Translations under genes and position numbers: made by a program
In this document: positions 16,724 through 24,773 of the stretch, one piece after another
How positions within the stretch are numbered: position 1 is the first letter of the stretch
How the letters are laid out: each line of letters opens with the position of its first letter
Assembly (NCBI GenBank): GCA_003597945.1
Contig: QZJS01000080.1
Coordinates: 1-35,941 of the forward strand
Length of the DNA: 35,941 nt
Source of the DNA: Desulfobacteraceae bacterium
Lineage (GTDB): Bacteria > Desulfobacterota > Desulfobacteria > Desulfobacterales > Desulfosalsimonadaceae
Reading direction: 5' to 3'
Notes under the pieces: model-generated
The model's input: the letters and a program-made list of their open reading frames with translations, nothing else
What the model was told of the DNA's origin: nothing
The model's database searches: none

Positions 16724-16755
16724 CCGGGGAGTTCCCGCAAACGGAAACTCCCCGG
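16724..16755 (+). terminator. GC-rich hairpin downstream of the Mla-type operon
   Basis: CCGGGGAGTT at 16724-16733 pairs with AACTCCCCGG at 16746-16755, continuing inward through CCG/CGG around a small loop. It lies 45 bp after the lipoprotein stop. No proper T-run follows on the plus strand, so termination efficiency is uncertain; it could also serve for transcript stability or the converging minus-strand gene. Confidence 0.5.
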
Positions 16756-16839
16756 TATGGTAAACACACTTTTCAGCTTTTCCCGCAAGAAAAGAGTGAG
16801 GCGCGCCGACAAAGCAGTACCTGATGCTTAATCGAATTC

Positions 16840-17073
16840 TTAGTAAATGGAATTTTGTCTGTAATACCTGATATCCTTGGCCCGCTGCCAGCGGAGACGG
16901 ACCTTTTCCATCACCCTGTCGAACATATTGCTCTTTGAAAATACAGCCGCGCTGTCATTTTCAGATGGATAGAGCAGGTACATGCTTCCAAAATCCGCCG
17001 GAATGGCCTGAGCCTGCCGGCTAAGCGGATTCAATTTTGTCAATTTCGTCGTGACTGTTTTATAATCAAACAT
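16840..17073 (-). CDS. Small basic protein, unknown function
   Basis: A 77-residue ORF with a very good ribosome site (CAGGAGG, eight bases before the ATG at 17073), which supports translation. There is no signal peptide or membrane segment. The C-terminal third is basic and probably helical (VMEKVRLRWQRAKDIRYYRQ), and the middle has GSMYLLYPSEND. I recognise no family. It converges with the Mla-type operon. It may be an orphan regulator or nucleic-acid-binding peptide, but that is only composition. Confidence 0.55.
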   Translation of the reverse strand: MFDYKTVTTKLTKLNPLSRQAQAIPADFGSMYLLYPSENDSAAVFSKSNMFDRVMEKVRLRWQRAKDIRYYRQNSIY

Positions 17074-17270
17074 GGTTTAAACCTCCTGTTGGTTTTATTT
17101 CTTTGCAACCGCGGGTATTTATTAACCCGGCGGCTCTTCTTTTCTCCAATTTAACGGCTTACCGGCTAAAGCATTGGAATCAAATATCGATAAATAACGC
17201 AATCTGCGATATCCAGCGTGCCGAATCATGCTGCCTCCAAAAACGACTCGAACATAAAGGAGATAATTTT

Positions 17271-17369
17271 ATGCAATTCTTATGCCACTTTTTTAAAAAC
17301 AGTAAAGAATCAAGAAGAAGAATACCCGAACAACGGAAAGGTCGGTTGAAATCAAAAAGGAGGGGGTAA
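17271..17369 (+). CDS. Possible very small basic peptide (32 aa)
   Basis: A short ORF starting MQFLCHFFKNSKESRRR and ending in a Lys/Arg-rich tail (KSKRRG). It is supported by an AAAGGAG site eight bases before the ATG. The upstream open frame to 17103 has no comparable signal, so the short form is preferred. A hydrophobic first third plus a cationic rest is typical of small membrane-active or nucleic-acid-binding peptides, but chance ORFs of this size are common. The stretch after it, up to 17634, contains no gene I can support; it is AT-rich near 17570-17620. Confidence 0.35.
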   Translation: MQFLCHFFKNSKESRRRIPEQRKGRLKSKRRG

Positions 17370-17634
17370 ATAAAAAAACGTCATACAAGACTGCCATGCT
17401 GTGGTAGGTGGCTTTTTGAAACGCTTCCGGTGATTGGGATGGGGAGACTATCTTTTCGTGTCCGCGTAAAAAAATCGTGCACAGTCTGGGATCTATCGTG
17501 TTTCAGGCAAACTCGGCGGTTAAATCAAATCCAAAAATTGCGTCAGATTTGACCCTTTAATTGAGTAAAAATACAATTAATAGCTTGATATCATGTAAAA
17601 AAATAATAATGAGTCAAAAATGACCCTTTTAGAG

Positions 17635-19500
17635 TCAATCGAGGCCTGATTTTTTCATTTTCCGCAATAATGTTTTTCGATCAATTTGCAATTCCTGGGC
17701 GGTCCGGTGTCGGTGCCACCGGTTTTTTTCAAGAATCTGCATAAGCACCTGCTTTTCCAACCGTCCCATAATGGCGGAAAGAGATTCGCCATCACCGGCT
17801 TCAAAGGCATCAACGGAGATGTCCTCGGTTTTATCACCGGTCACGGACCGGGTCATGAAATCAAGCGTTCTAAGTGTAATAAAACGTTGCAGCACGTTTT
17901 GAAGCTCACGGACATTGCCCGGCCAGTCATAATTGTATAATTGCGCGAGCATTTTGCCGTCCATTTTCGGAATTTCCCTGTTTTTCGCGTACATGGTCAG
18001 AAAATGCTCGATCAGCAGCGGCAGATCGTCCTTTCGTTTACGCAGAGGCGGCAATGTAATAGGGATGATATGGATCCGGTAAAAAAAATCTTCGCGCACG
18101 CGACCGGTTTTCAAATCCTCTTTTAAATCGCGGTTGGTAGCCGAGACGATGCGGGCGCGCACTTTTCGGGTCTCCTGCCCGCCCACCGGCGTATAGCCCC
18201 CGCCTTCAAGCACCCGAAGCAGCTTAACCTGCGCGGCAAGACCGATTTCACCCAACTCGTCGAGAAACAGTGTCCCGTCTTCGGCCAGGTCGAAATAACC
18301 GGGCTTATCCGCGCCGGCGCCGGTAAACGCGCCTTTTTTATAGCCGAAAAACTCGCTTTCAAACAACGTCTCGGGGATGGCGCTGCAATTGACCGGAACA
18401 AACGGACGGTCGCGGTTATCGCTTAAGCGATGAATCTGCCGGGCCACCAGTTCCTTGCCGGTGCCGGATTCACCGTAAATGATGACATTGGCGTCTGAGG
18501 TCGCGGCCTTTGCAATGCGCTCGTAAACCGCCTGCATGGCCGGATTCTTACCGATGATATCACCGAATTTGTACCGTTCCTGGATGCTGGTTTTCAAACG
18601 GATATTTTCTTTTCGAAGCTGAAGCTCCTCTTTCTTGTACTCCGAGATATCCGATATAAAGCCTTCGATTCCCGTGATCTCACCGGTTTCGGCAACAACG
18701 CCCACCCCTTCCTCCCAGACCCATTTGGTCCTGCCGGATGCGGTGATGATACGATATTCCAGTTGAAAAGGCCGGCCGGTGGAAAGCAGGCTCTTAATCT
18801 GTTCCTTGACCCGCTGACGATCATCGGGATGAATCAGGTCCATGAGCGTGGTTTTGCCGCTCTCGATCAGCTCATAAGGCGAATACTCCGTCAGCCACTT
18901 GCTGCCGGCGCTCACAAAATTAAGAGGCCGGGCCTCGTCCACGGTGCAGCGGTAGGCCATACCGGGCAGGTTTCCCATCAGTTTGGAAAGTTTGCGCTCA
19001 CTTTCCACCAGGGCTGCTTCGGCCTGTTTAAAGGCCGTGATGTCCATAAAAGAAGCGACGCTTTGGAGGGTCCCGGAGATCATGTCGATATTGACATGCA
19101 TATCCTTGACCTCGCCGAAACGGTCCTGTACACGGCATTCGTATTCGGTGGGCGCCAGGCTGCGATCCTTGCGGCGCTGGATATGATAGGTGCGCATCCG
19201 TTCCGCGTCTTCAGGCACCACGAACTCCGGCCATTTCATCCTGCCCTTGATCTCCTCCCGCGAATAACCGGTAAGGGCCTCGAATTTGGCATTGGTCATG
19301 GAAATGGTCATGTCGTTTTCAATAATCACCGTGGCCGTGCCGGTATTTTCAAAAACGCTGCGGTATCTTTCCTCGCTGATCCGAAGGGCGTCCTGTATCT
19401 CGCGCAACTCATGGGCCAGAGATTCCAGTTCGGCCACCCGGGCGCGGAGCCGCTTGTTTTCAGATAACAGCGCGGTTTTCGATGTATCGGGTGGATTCAT
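17635..19500 (-). CDS. PAS-domain sigma-54-dependent transcriptional activator
   Basis: A 621-residue enhancer-binding protein. A short N-terminal coiled coil (11-45) is followed by two PAS domains (about 45-160 and 172-288, the second with a PAC-like YRIITASGRTKWVWEEG). The AAA+ domain (about 312-545) has Walker A GESGTGKE (343-350), the sigma-54 contact loop GAFTGA (390-395) and Walker B LFLDELGEI (411-419). A C-terminal Fis-type helix-turn-helix (RTAQELQIDRKTLLRKMKK) binds DNA. No receiver domain, so the signal is sensed directly by PAS. No histidine kinase and no recognisable -24/-12 promoter was seen nearby, so targets are unknown. It follows the nitroreductase gene by 34 bp on the same strand. 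Confidence 0.95.
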   Translation of the reverse strand: MNPPDTSKTALLSENKRLRARVAELESLAHELREIQDALRISEERYRSVFENTGTATVIIENDMTISMTNAKFEALTGYSREEIKGRMKWPEFVVPEDAERMRTYHIQRRKDRSLAPTEYECRVQDRFGEVKDMHVNIDMISGTLQSVASFMDITAFKQAEAALVESERKLSKLMGNLPGMAYRCTVDEARPLNFVSAGSKWLTEYSPYELIESGKTTLMDLIHPDDRQRVKEQIKSLLSTGRPFQLEYRIITASGRTKWVWEEGVGVVAETGEITGIEGFISDISEYKKEELQLRKENIRLKTSIQERYKFGDIIGKNPAMQAVYERIAKAATSDANVIIYGESGTGKELVARQIHRLSDNRDRPFVPVNCSAIPETLFESEFFGYKKGAFTGAGADKPGYFDLAEDGTLFLDELGEIGLAAQVKLLRVLEGGGYTPVGGQETRKVRARIVSATNRDLKEDLKTGRVREDFFYRIHIIPITLPPLRKRKDDLPLLIEHFLTMYAKNREIPKMDGKMLAQLYNYDWPGNVRELQNVLQRFITLRTLDFMTRSVTGDKTEDISVDAFEAGDGESLSAIMGRLEKQVLMQILEKNRWHRHRTAQELQIDRKTLLRKMKKSGLD

Positions 19501-19534
19501 GGCAGAATGCTTTTAATAACATTAACGGCTCTTT

Positions 19535-20077
19535 TTAAAACCGGTTCTCATGCGTAAATTCACTGATATCGCGCCGTTTGGGCGGAGACGGGACCTTGGA
19601 TGGATATCCCAGCGTGATCAGGGCCACCTGATCGATGCCTTCGGGAACACCAAGCACCTCTTTTGCCCGCACATGATCGTAGAGCCCGATGATCAGGGAA
19701 CCCAGACCCAGAAAATGGGCCGCCAGACCGATGCTCTGGGCCGCCAGACCCAGATCAAACATGAACCAGTCGCCGTACTGGGTGGTGACGATATCCTTGT
19801 AATACCCCGAGGTCCCTTTTTTGGCGCAAAGAGCCAGGACCACGGGAGCGGCCGTGATTGATTTATAGGCCGGATTGGACTTGGGAACCGCTTCCTGAAG
19901 CTGCTGTTTAATCTCCGGGTTCGTCACGACAATCACTTCCCAGCACTGGGTGTTGGCCCATGAAGGGGTCATTTGCACCGCCTCCAGGATGGCGTGGATT
20001 TTATCCCGGGGGATCTCGGTTGGTTCATAATTGCGGATGCTCCGTCTTTCTCTGATCACGTCCAGTAGATCCGTCAT
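19535..20077 (-). CDS. Nitroreductase family protein (internal start within the ispD frame)
   Basis: A 180-residue FMN-dependent oxidoreductase domain of the nitroreductase superfamily. The N-terminal RERRSIRNYEPTEIP binds FMN phosphate, SWANTQCWEVIVV is the usual PSxxNxQPWxFxVV-like block, and GLAAQSIGLAAHFLGLGSLIIG forms the dimer/FMN region. It ends with ALITLGYPSKVPSPPKRRD. The ATG at 20077 has an ideal GGAGG site six bases upstream, so independent translation is likely even if the ispD frame also reads through. Substrate unknown; such proteins often detoxify quinones or nitro compounds. Confidence 0.85.
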   Translation of the reverse strand: MTDLLDVIRERRSIRNYEPTEIPRDKIHAILEAVQMTPSWANTQCWEVIVVTNPEIKQQLQEAVPKSNPAYKSITAAPVVLALCAKKGTSGYYKDIVTTQYGDWFMFDLGLAAQSIGLAAHFLGLGSLIIGLYDHVRAKEVLGVPEGIDQVALITLGYPSKVPSPPKRRDISEFTHENRF

Positions 20078-20806
20078 GTATTGACCTCCTTTTTTTAATG
20101 CTGAATTGATGCTTTTAAAATATGCGTCTGCGATGGCTTCGGCCATTTTCAGATCTTCGGGTGTTGTGATTTTAATATTGAAAATACTGCCGGAAACCAC
20201 GTGGACCTTCTCGCCGAGGCGCTCTATCAGCAACGCGTCATCTGTCCCTGTGATCCCGTCGCGTTTTGCCTTTTCATGGGCGTCTTTGATCAACCGGCAT
20301 TGAAACGCTTGGGGGGTTTGCGCGTGCCAGAGCCGGCTCCTGTCTATGGTCCGGATGATATCGCCGCCATCGTCAACGGCTTTTAGCGTATCAATGACCG
20401 GCAAACCCGGAATGCAGGCCCCGTGTATTTTAGCAGCGTCGATACAACGCCGGATTTCATCTATCCCGACAAAAGGACGAACCCCGTCATGAATCAAGAC
20501 GATGTGGTCATCAGAAGCCAGCGACGACAAGCCGTTATAAACCGATTCCTGTCGCTGGGCGCCGCCGGCGATCATTTTAACGGGGGCACGCAAGCAAATC
20601 GGGTCAAGTACCGCTTTTCGGCAATAATCAATATCAGATCCCGGGACGACAAGACAGATATCGTCAACTTCCGGACAGGCATCCACGGCAAGCAGGGTAC
20701 GGCTTAAAATCGGCAGACCGCCGAGCACCAGGTATTGTTTCGGCGCGGCCGCATTCATGCGGCGCCCTTTTCCGGCCGCGACAATAATTGCGGAAACCGT
20801 CGTCAT
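19535..20806 (-). CDS. ispD: IspD (MEP cytidylyltransferase) in frame with a nitroreductase
   Basis: Residues 1-243 are a complete 2-C-methyl-D-erythritol 4-phosphate cytidylyltransferase of the non-mevalonate isoprenoid pathway: VAAGKGRRMN and APKQYLVLGG for CTP binding, LIHDGVRPFV, RLWHAQTPQAF, TGTDDALLIERLG and INIKITTPED-like end. Residues 244-423 are a nitroreductase. The joint reads LKKGGQYM and is encoded by a run of seven A followed by GGAGG, the ribosome site of the nitroreductase. With six A the IspD frame would end KKEVNT and a TGA overlapping the nitroreductase ATG. So this is either a real fusion, a slippage site or a one-base homopolymer error. The usual partner ispF is not adjacent. 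Confidence 0.85.
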   Translation of the reverse strand: MTTVSAIIVAAGKGRRMNAAAPKQYLVLGGLPILSRTLLAVDACPEVDDICLVVPGSDIDYCRKAVLDPICLRAPVKMIAGGAQRQESVYNGLSSLASDDHIVLIHDGVRPFVGIDEIRRCIDAAKIHGACIPGLPVIDTLKAVDDGGDIIRTIDRSRLWHAQTPQAFQCRLIKDAHEKAKRDGITGTDDALLIERLGEKVHVVSGSIFNIKITTPEDLKMAEAIADAYFKSINSALKKGGQYMTDLLDVIRERRSIRNYEPTEIPRDKIHAILEAVQMTPSWANTQCWEVIVVTNPEIKQQLQEAVPKSNPAYKSITAAPVVLALCAKKGTSGYYKDIVTTQYGDWFMFDLGLAAQSIGLAAHFLGLGSLIIGLYDHVRAKEVLGVPEGIDQVALITLGYPSKVPSPPKRRDISEFTHENRF

Positions 20807-20872
20807 GGCAAAAGGTCAAAATAGAGTAATGAAGCCATTGGGCCAAATGCCCGGAAAGTGGTCTTTTTTATG

Positions 20873-22186
20873 TCAGCGCAGATAATGAAGGCTCTTTGGC
20901 AGGGGAATGCCTTTTCCCATCCGGTCCTCCCCGTAATTGACATGGGAAAGGGTCTCAATATCCCGCAAGGCCCGGACATCCCCTTCAAAACGCACCTGCT
21001 GGATATTTTCCTTTTGAATTTTTCCGCCAGCCCACTGGATATCCAGGACACTGCCTGCGTCAAACCGATCCTGCCCGATCATCAGGTCCACCTGGCCGCC
21101 ATAATGCTGCACGATCTTGGCGACCAGCAGACTGGGACGGCAATGAAAACCAAGATCCCGGGGCACGCTCACCATTACCGATGACCGCTCGATATTTTCC
21201 TGAAGTATCTGCTGAGCAACCTCTCTTCCGGCTGAAAAAAAAAGATTGATATAATAAAGACCGAAATTGATGGTGAAATCCAGCAGCATATCCGGGTCCA
21301 CCAGTTCGCAAAGCCTTTCCCGCGCGCGTTCGTATGTATATTTATATCCGACTTTGATCTGGTGCCGTTCGTAGAAATGAAGCAGTCGCCCCATGACCTG
21401 CAACAGGTGGTATATGATGGAAAAATACGCCCGGAAGCGATTTAAGATCGGTCTGCCGTGAAAATATCCGCCATGAATGACATAGGTGTCGAATGAGGAT
21501 TGCAGGTTATGCACCAGCATTTCAAAGCGCCGGATCTCAACCTCGTTGACCCGGCTGGGAACAAGATTCTTCAATTCATCCTGGTCGTAAACTTCAAAAA
21601 ATTCGTAAGTGTCGAAGTTGCCGGCAATGGATAAAAACTCGTTTGCCACCCGCACAATATGGGTTTTATAATCACCCTTGTCCTCATCTTCGAAATCGCA
21701 GTCAAGCATGTCGCCGGATGATATGCCGGGAAAATGCGCGGCTCTGAATCCCTTTTCCGGCAATGCGATATTGAGTCGACGGGCTTCTTCTATGATGACC
21801 GGCGCCAGTTTCAGCAGGGAGGACATCAAAAACTCAAGTACAAATTCCCCTTGCTTCCTGAAATCCTCTTTTTTGTCGATATCATAAAAGATCAAACGGT
21901 TGACAACATGTTTCTGGGAGTATCCGGCAAGACTGATATGGCGGACTGCGGCGGCCAGCTCCCGGTAAAAATACCAGTTTGAGTTATTCTTGGCGCCGTG
22001 GAAATCAAGGCAGTCTTCAAGCAGGTGTGAAGTGGTGATCAGTTTTGAATAAAGGGACTTGGTGAAGGGATGCGGCCCGGATTCACTTCCGGCGATATAC
22101 ATGCAACAGCGAAGATAATCATAGGAAAAAAAACGAACCCTTTCCACAAAAGAGTTTTCACACAGTTTTTTGGGGTTTTTCTTCAT
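20873..22186 (-). CDS. Protein with C-terminal HPr-like domain and large unknown N-terminal module
   Basis: Predicted 437 residues from the ATG at 22186; the longer frame to 22357 runs into RNase P RNA and is rejected. Residues ~335-413 look like the phosphocarrier HPr: VPRDLGFHCRPSLLVAKIV places a His at 348 where HPr has its phospho-His (GLHARPA), and FDAGSVLDIQWAGG places Ser379 where HPr has Ser46. The first ~330 residues are mostly helical, with HLLEDCLDFHGAKNNSNWYF and YRELAAAVRHISLAG, and match no family I know. No PTS enzyme I or HPr kinase gene is in the window. A regulatory role in a nitrogen/carbon PTS-like relay is inference. The ribosome site is moderate (GGCAGGG). Confidence 0.8.
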   Translation of the reverse strand: MKKNPKKLCENSFVERVRFFSYDYLRCCMYIAGSESGPHPFTKSLYSKLITTSHLLEDCLDFHGAKNNSNWYFYRELAAAVRHISLAGYSQKHVVNRLIFYDIDKKEDFRKQGEFVLEFLMSSLLKLAPVIIEEARRLNIALPEKGFRAAHFPGISSGDMLDCDFEDEDKGDYKTHIVRVANEFLSIAGNFDTYEFFEVYDQDELKNLVPSRVNEVEIRRFEMLVHNLQSSFDTYVIHGGYFHGRPILNRFRAYFSIIYHLLQVMGRLLHFYERHQIKVGYKYTYERARERLCELVDPDMLLDFTINFGLYYINLFFSAGREVAQQILQENIERSSVMVSVPRDLGFHCRPSLLVAKIVQHYGGQVDLMIGQDRFDAGSVLDIQWAGGKIQKENIQQVRFEGDVRALRDIETLSHVNYGEDRMGKGIPLPKSLHYLR

Positions 22187-22215
22187 GACCCTGCCTGTCA
22201 AAATCAGATTAAAAA

Positions 22216-22610
<395 letters not shown>

Positions 22611-22620
22611 CATTGTTAAA

Positions 22621-23334
22621 CTATATTACATAAATAAGCCGATGGCAATGTGGACAATTCCGCAATGTATTGCCGCGATGAAGTTCATTATACATTTGCG
22701 GCGGGATGTTCATGTTGCATCCGAGGCAGACCGATGTCCGCACTTCCACAATGGCCGGTTTTCCCGCAAGGGATCGACTGGTCTGATAAAGTTGACTCAG
22801 CTCCGCATCGATCAGACCGGCAAGGTGATCCCGTTCATCAAGAAGCACCTGGCGTCGGGCGGTATGCGCCTTTGCCTCGCTTTCCATGATCGCCTGTTTC
22901 TCCCGGATCTTTTCCTCTTCAGACGCAAATTCCTCCTGGGTCAAGCGAAGCGCTTCATCAGCCGCGTCGATCTTGTCCAGACAAGCCAGTGTCTGATCTT
23001 CAATTCCGGATATGAGCGACTTGATTTCACCGATTTCCTTGAGAATGGCCTGGTAGTCCTTATTGGTTTTCACCGCGTGAAGCTGGACTTCCCGTTTTTG
23101 TATACGGCCTTGGTGCTGCTGGATGTCGGCATCATGGGATCGATAGGTCTTTTTCAGCTCGCTTAATGCTGTCTTTTTTTCCTCCAGCAGGACTTCGAAA
23201 TCATTTAAAACCGTCTCGATTTCCTTTAACTTCACGGGCAGTTTTGACAATTCCACATCAATTTTATCAATTTCGGTTTCCCTCTGCTGCAGGGCGATCA
23301 ACAGCTCAATTTGTTCTCTGGATATGTTCTCCAT
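22621..23334 (-). CDS. C4-type zinc-ribbon coiled-coil protein
   Basis: A 237-residue protein. A long antiparallel coiled coil covers about 5-185 (heptad-like Leu/Ile with many Glu/Lys), and a C-terminal zinc ribbon has CLGCNMNIPP and NCPHCHRLIYVI, four Cys in CxxC pairs. This is the DUF164 / CT398-like family found next to rnpB, Nif3 and rpoD genes in many bacteria. Its role is poorly known; the family has been linked to sigma-54 and secretion or flagellar partners in Chlamydia. It lies 33 bp after the Nif3 gene and just before rnpB. Confidence 0.9.
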   Translation of the reverse strand: MENISREQIELLIALQQRETEIDKIDVELSKLPVKLKEIETVLNDFEVLLEEKKTALSELKKTYRSHDADIQQHQGRIQKREVQLHAVKTNKDYQAILKEIGEIKSLISGIEDQTLACLDKIDAADEALRLTQEEFASEEEKIREKQAIMESEAKAHTARRQVLLDERDHLAGLIDAELSQLYQTSRSLAGKPAIVEVRTSVCLGCNMNIPPQMYNELHRGNTLRNCPHCHRLIYVI

Positions 23335-23367
23335 AGGCTTTTCCCCATGCCGTAAAATTTAAAAATA

Positions 23368-24486
23368 TTAATACATCACAAACGGGTCTTGTTCATTCAG
23401 CCATGCATCCACGATCACGTCATAGTTGTTTTCCCTGCATTTTGACGCAAGCCTATGCTGGATCAACTCAATCATCAAACGCTCCGAGGGAAAATGACCC
23501 ACATCAATGGCGATCCGCCTATGCATTTCCATATCCCTTGCATCATGGTAGCGCAAATCACCGGTGATTAGCGCATCGGCGCCGGACGCAATAAAATCCG
23601 GCATCAACCCCGCGCCGCTGCCGGTACATACGGCCACTTTCCTGATCAGCCGGTCGCTGGTGCCGGCAACCCGGATCCATTCAATACCCATCGCCGATTT
23701 TACTTTGCCGGCCAGCGTGGCCGAATCCATGGGTTCCGGAAGAACGCCGATGCGCCCCAGTCCGTAGGCGGGGGTTTCCGGGTACAGCGGGTAGACATCC
23801 CAGGCCATTGTTTCATAGGGGTGAATATCGCGAAGCGCTGCCACGAGTTCCTTGACAACCGAAGCTTTGATGGTGGCCTCTATTCTGTATTCATCGGCAT
23901 GAACGATTTCACCGGGATCGCCCACCATCGGGCGGGCTGATGGGCCGGGCTTAAATGTTCCCGTCCCGGCCTGGCGAAAGGTGCAACAGGAATATTGACC
24001 GATGACACCCTGATCATGGGCGAAAAAAACATCCAGCAGACGACGGCAATGATCCTTGGGCGCATATACGACCAGCTTGCAGGCAGTCTCAACGGGTGCG
24101 GGCGGACATAAAACAGTAATATCTTGGAGGCCGAGCATTTTTGCGAAAATATCGTTTAAACCGCCGGATACCGCATCCAGGTTGGTGTGCGCGCAAAACA
24201 CGGCCAAGCTGTGACGCGCCGCGGCTGCAATCATCCTTCCCAGGGGCGTTCGCAGGTCAATTTTTTTGAAAGGCTTGAAAAACAGGGGGTGATGGGTGAT
24301 CAACAGTTCCGCGCCGGCATCGCATGCGCCTTGTATCACCGCGGGTGACGGATCAAGGGAAACCATTACGCGGGAAACCGGATTATCGGGATCACCAAAC
24401 TGCAACCCCGAGTTATCCCAGTCCTCGGCAAGACGGGGCGGGGCTATCTCATCCATCAGCGCGATGATGTCGGCCACTGTCGGCAT
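23368..24486 (-). CDS. Nif3-like dinuclear metal centre protein (DUF34)
   Basis: A 372-residue member of the Nif3/YbgI family, which forms toroidal hexamers with two metals per active site. Metal-binding blocks are LLITHHPLFF, VFCAHTNLDA and, at the far end, AIDVGHFPSERLMIELIQ. The central insertion (about 125-230: KLVVYAPKDHCRRLLDVFF ... HPYETMAWDVYPL) is the CutA/PII-like domain of the long subfamily. NTP-cyclohydrolase or general metal-chaperone functions have been proposed for the family; none is established. It is followed on the same strand by the zinc-ribbon gene, the common arrangement. Confidence 0.92.
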   Translation of the reverse strand: MPTVADIIALMDEIAPPRLAEDWDNSGLQFGDPDNPVSRVMVSLDPSPAVIQGACDAGAELLITHHPLFFKPFKKIDLRTPLGRMIAAAARHSLAVFCAHTNLDAVSGGLNDIFAKMLGLQDITVLCPPAPVETACKLVVYAPKDHCRRLLDVFFAHDQGVIGQYSCCTFRQAGTGTFKPGPSARPMVGDPGEIVHADEYRIEATIKASVVKELVAALRDIHPYETMAWDVYPLYPETPAYGLGRIGVLPEPMDSATLAGKVKSAMGIEWIRVAGTSDRLIRKVAVCTGSGAGLMPDFIASGADALITGDLRYHDARDMEMHRRIAIDVGHFPSERLMIELIQHRLASKCRENNYDVIVDAWLNEQDPFVMY

Positions 24487-24614
24487 GGATTACCTCCCTT
24501 GCCTTGAATATGAAATGCTGCCGCCATTATGAAAAGCACAAAAAAGGCGTGGTCGCGATTTGTCCACGCCTGATGAAAATGGCACCGAATATGACAAACG
24601 TAACAAATCAAGAG

Positions 24615-24687
24615 TGGGCCCACCTGGGTTCGAACCAGGGACCGACCGGTTATGAGCCGGTGGCTCTTCCAGCTGAGCTATGGGCCC
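24615..24687 (-). tRNA. tRNA with anticodon CAT (probably Ile2, else elongator Met)
   Basis: Acceptor GGGCCCA/TGGGCCC with discriminator A, D-arm AGCTCAGCTGGAAGAGC, anticodon arm ACCGG-CTCATAA-CCGGT, and T-arm CCTGG-GTTCGAA-CCAGG. CCA is not encoded. The CGGCTCATAACCG core resembles tRNA-Ile2, whose C34 is changed to lysidine by TilS, more than typical elongator tRNA-Met, but CAT alone cannot separate them. Confidence 0.9.
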
Positions 24688-24773
24688 GCAGGTGACGCGA
24701 ACGGACGGCTGATAACTAACGCCGCCGCCTTGTTTTGTCAAGCGCTATGATCAATACCTGTCATTTAAAGTGG

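Noticed and set aside
17540..17634. Repeated TGACCCTTT near the end of the sigma-54 activator gene
   Set aside because: Two short similar blocks in AT-rich sequence; the possible hairpin (GTCA/TGAC) is only four bp, too weak to call a terminator or operator.
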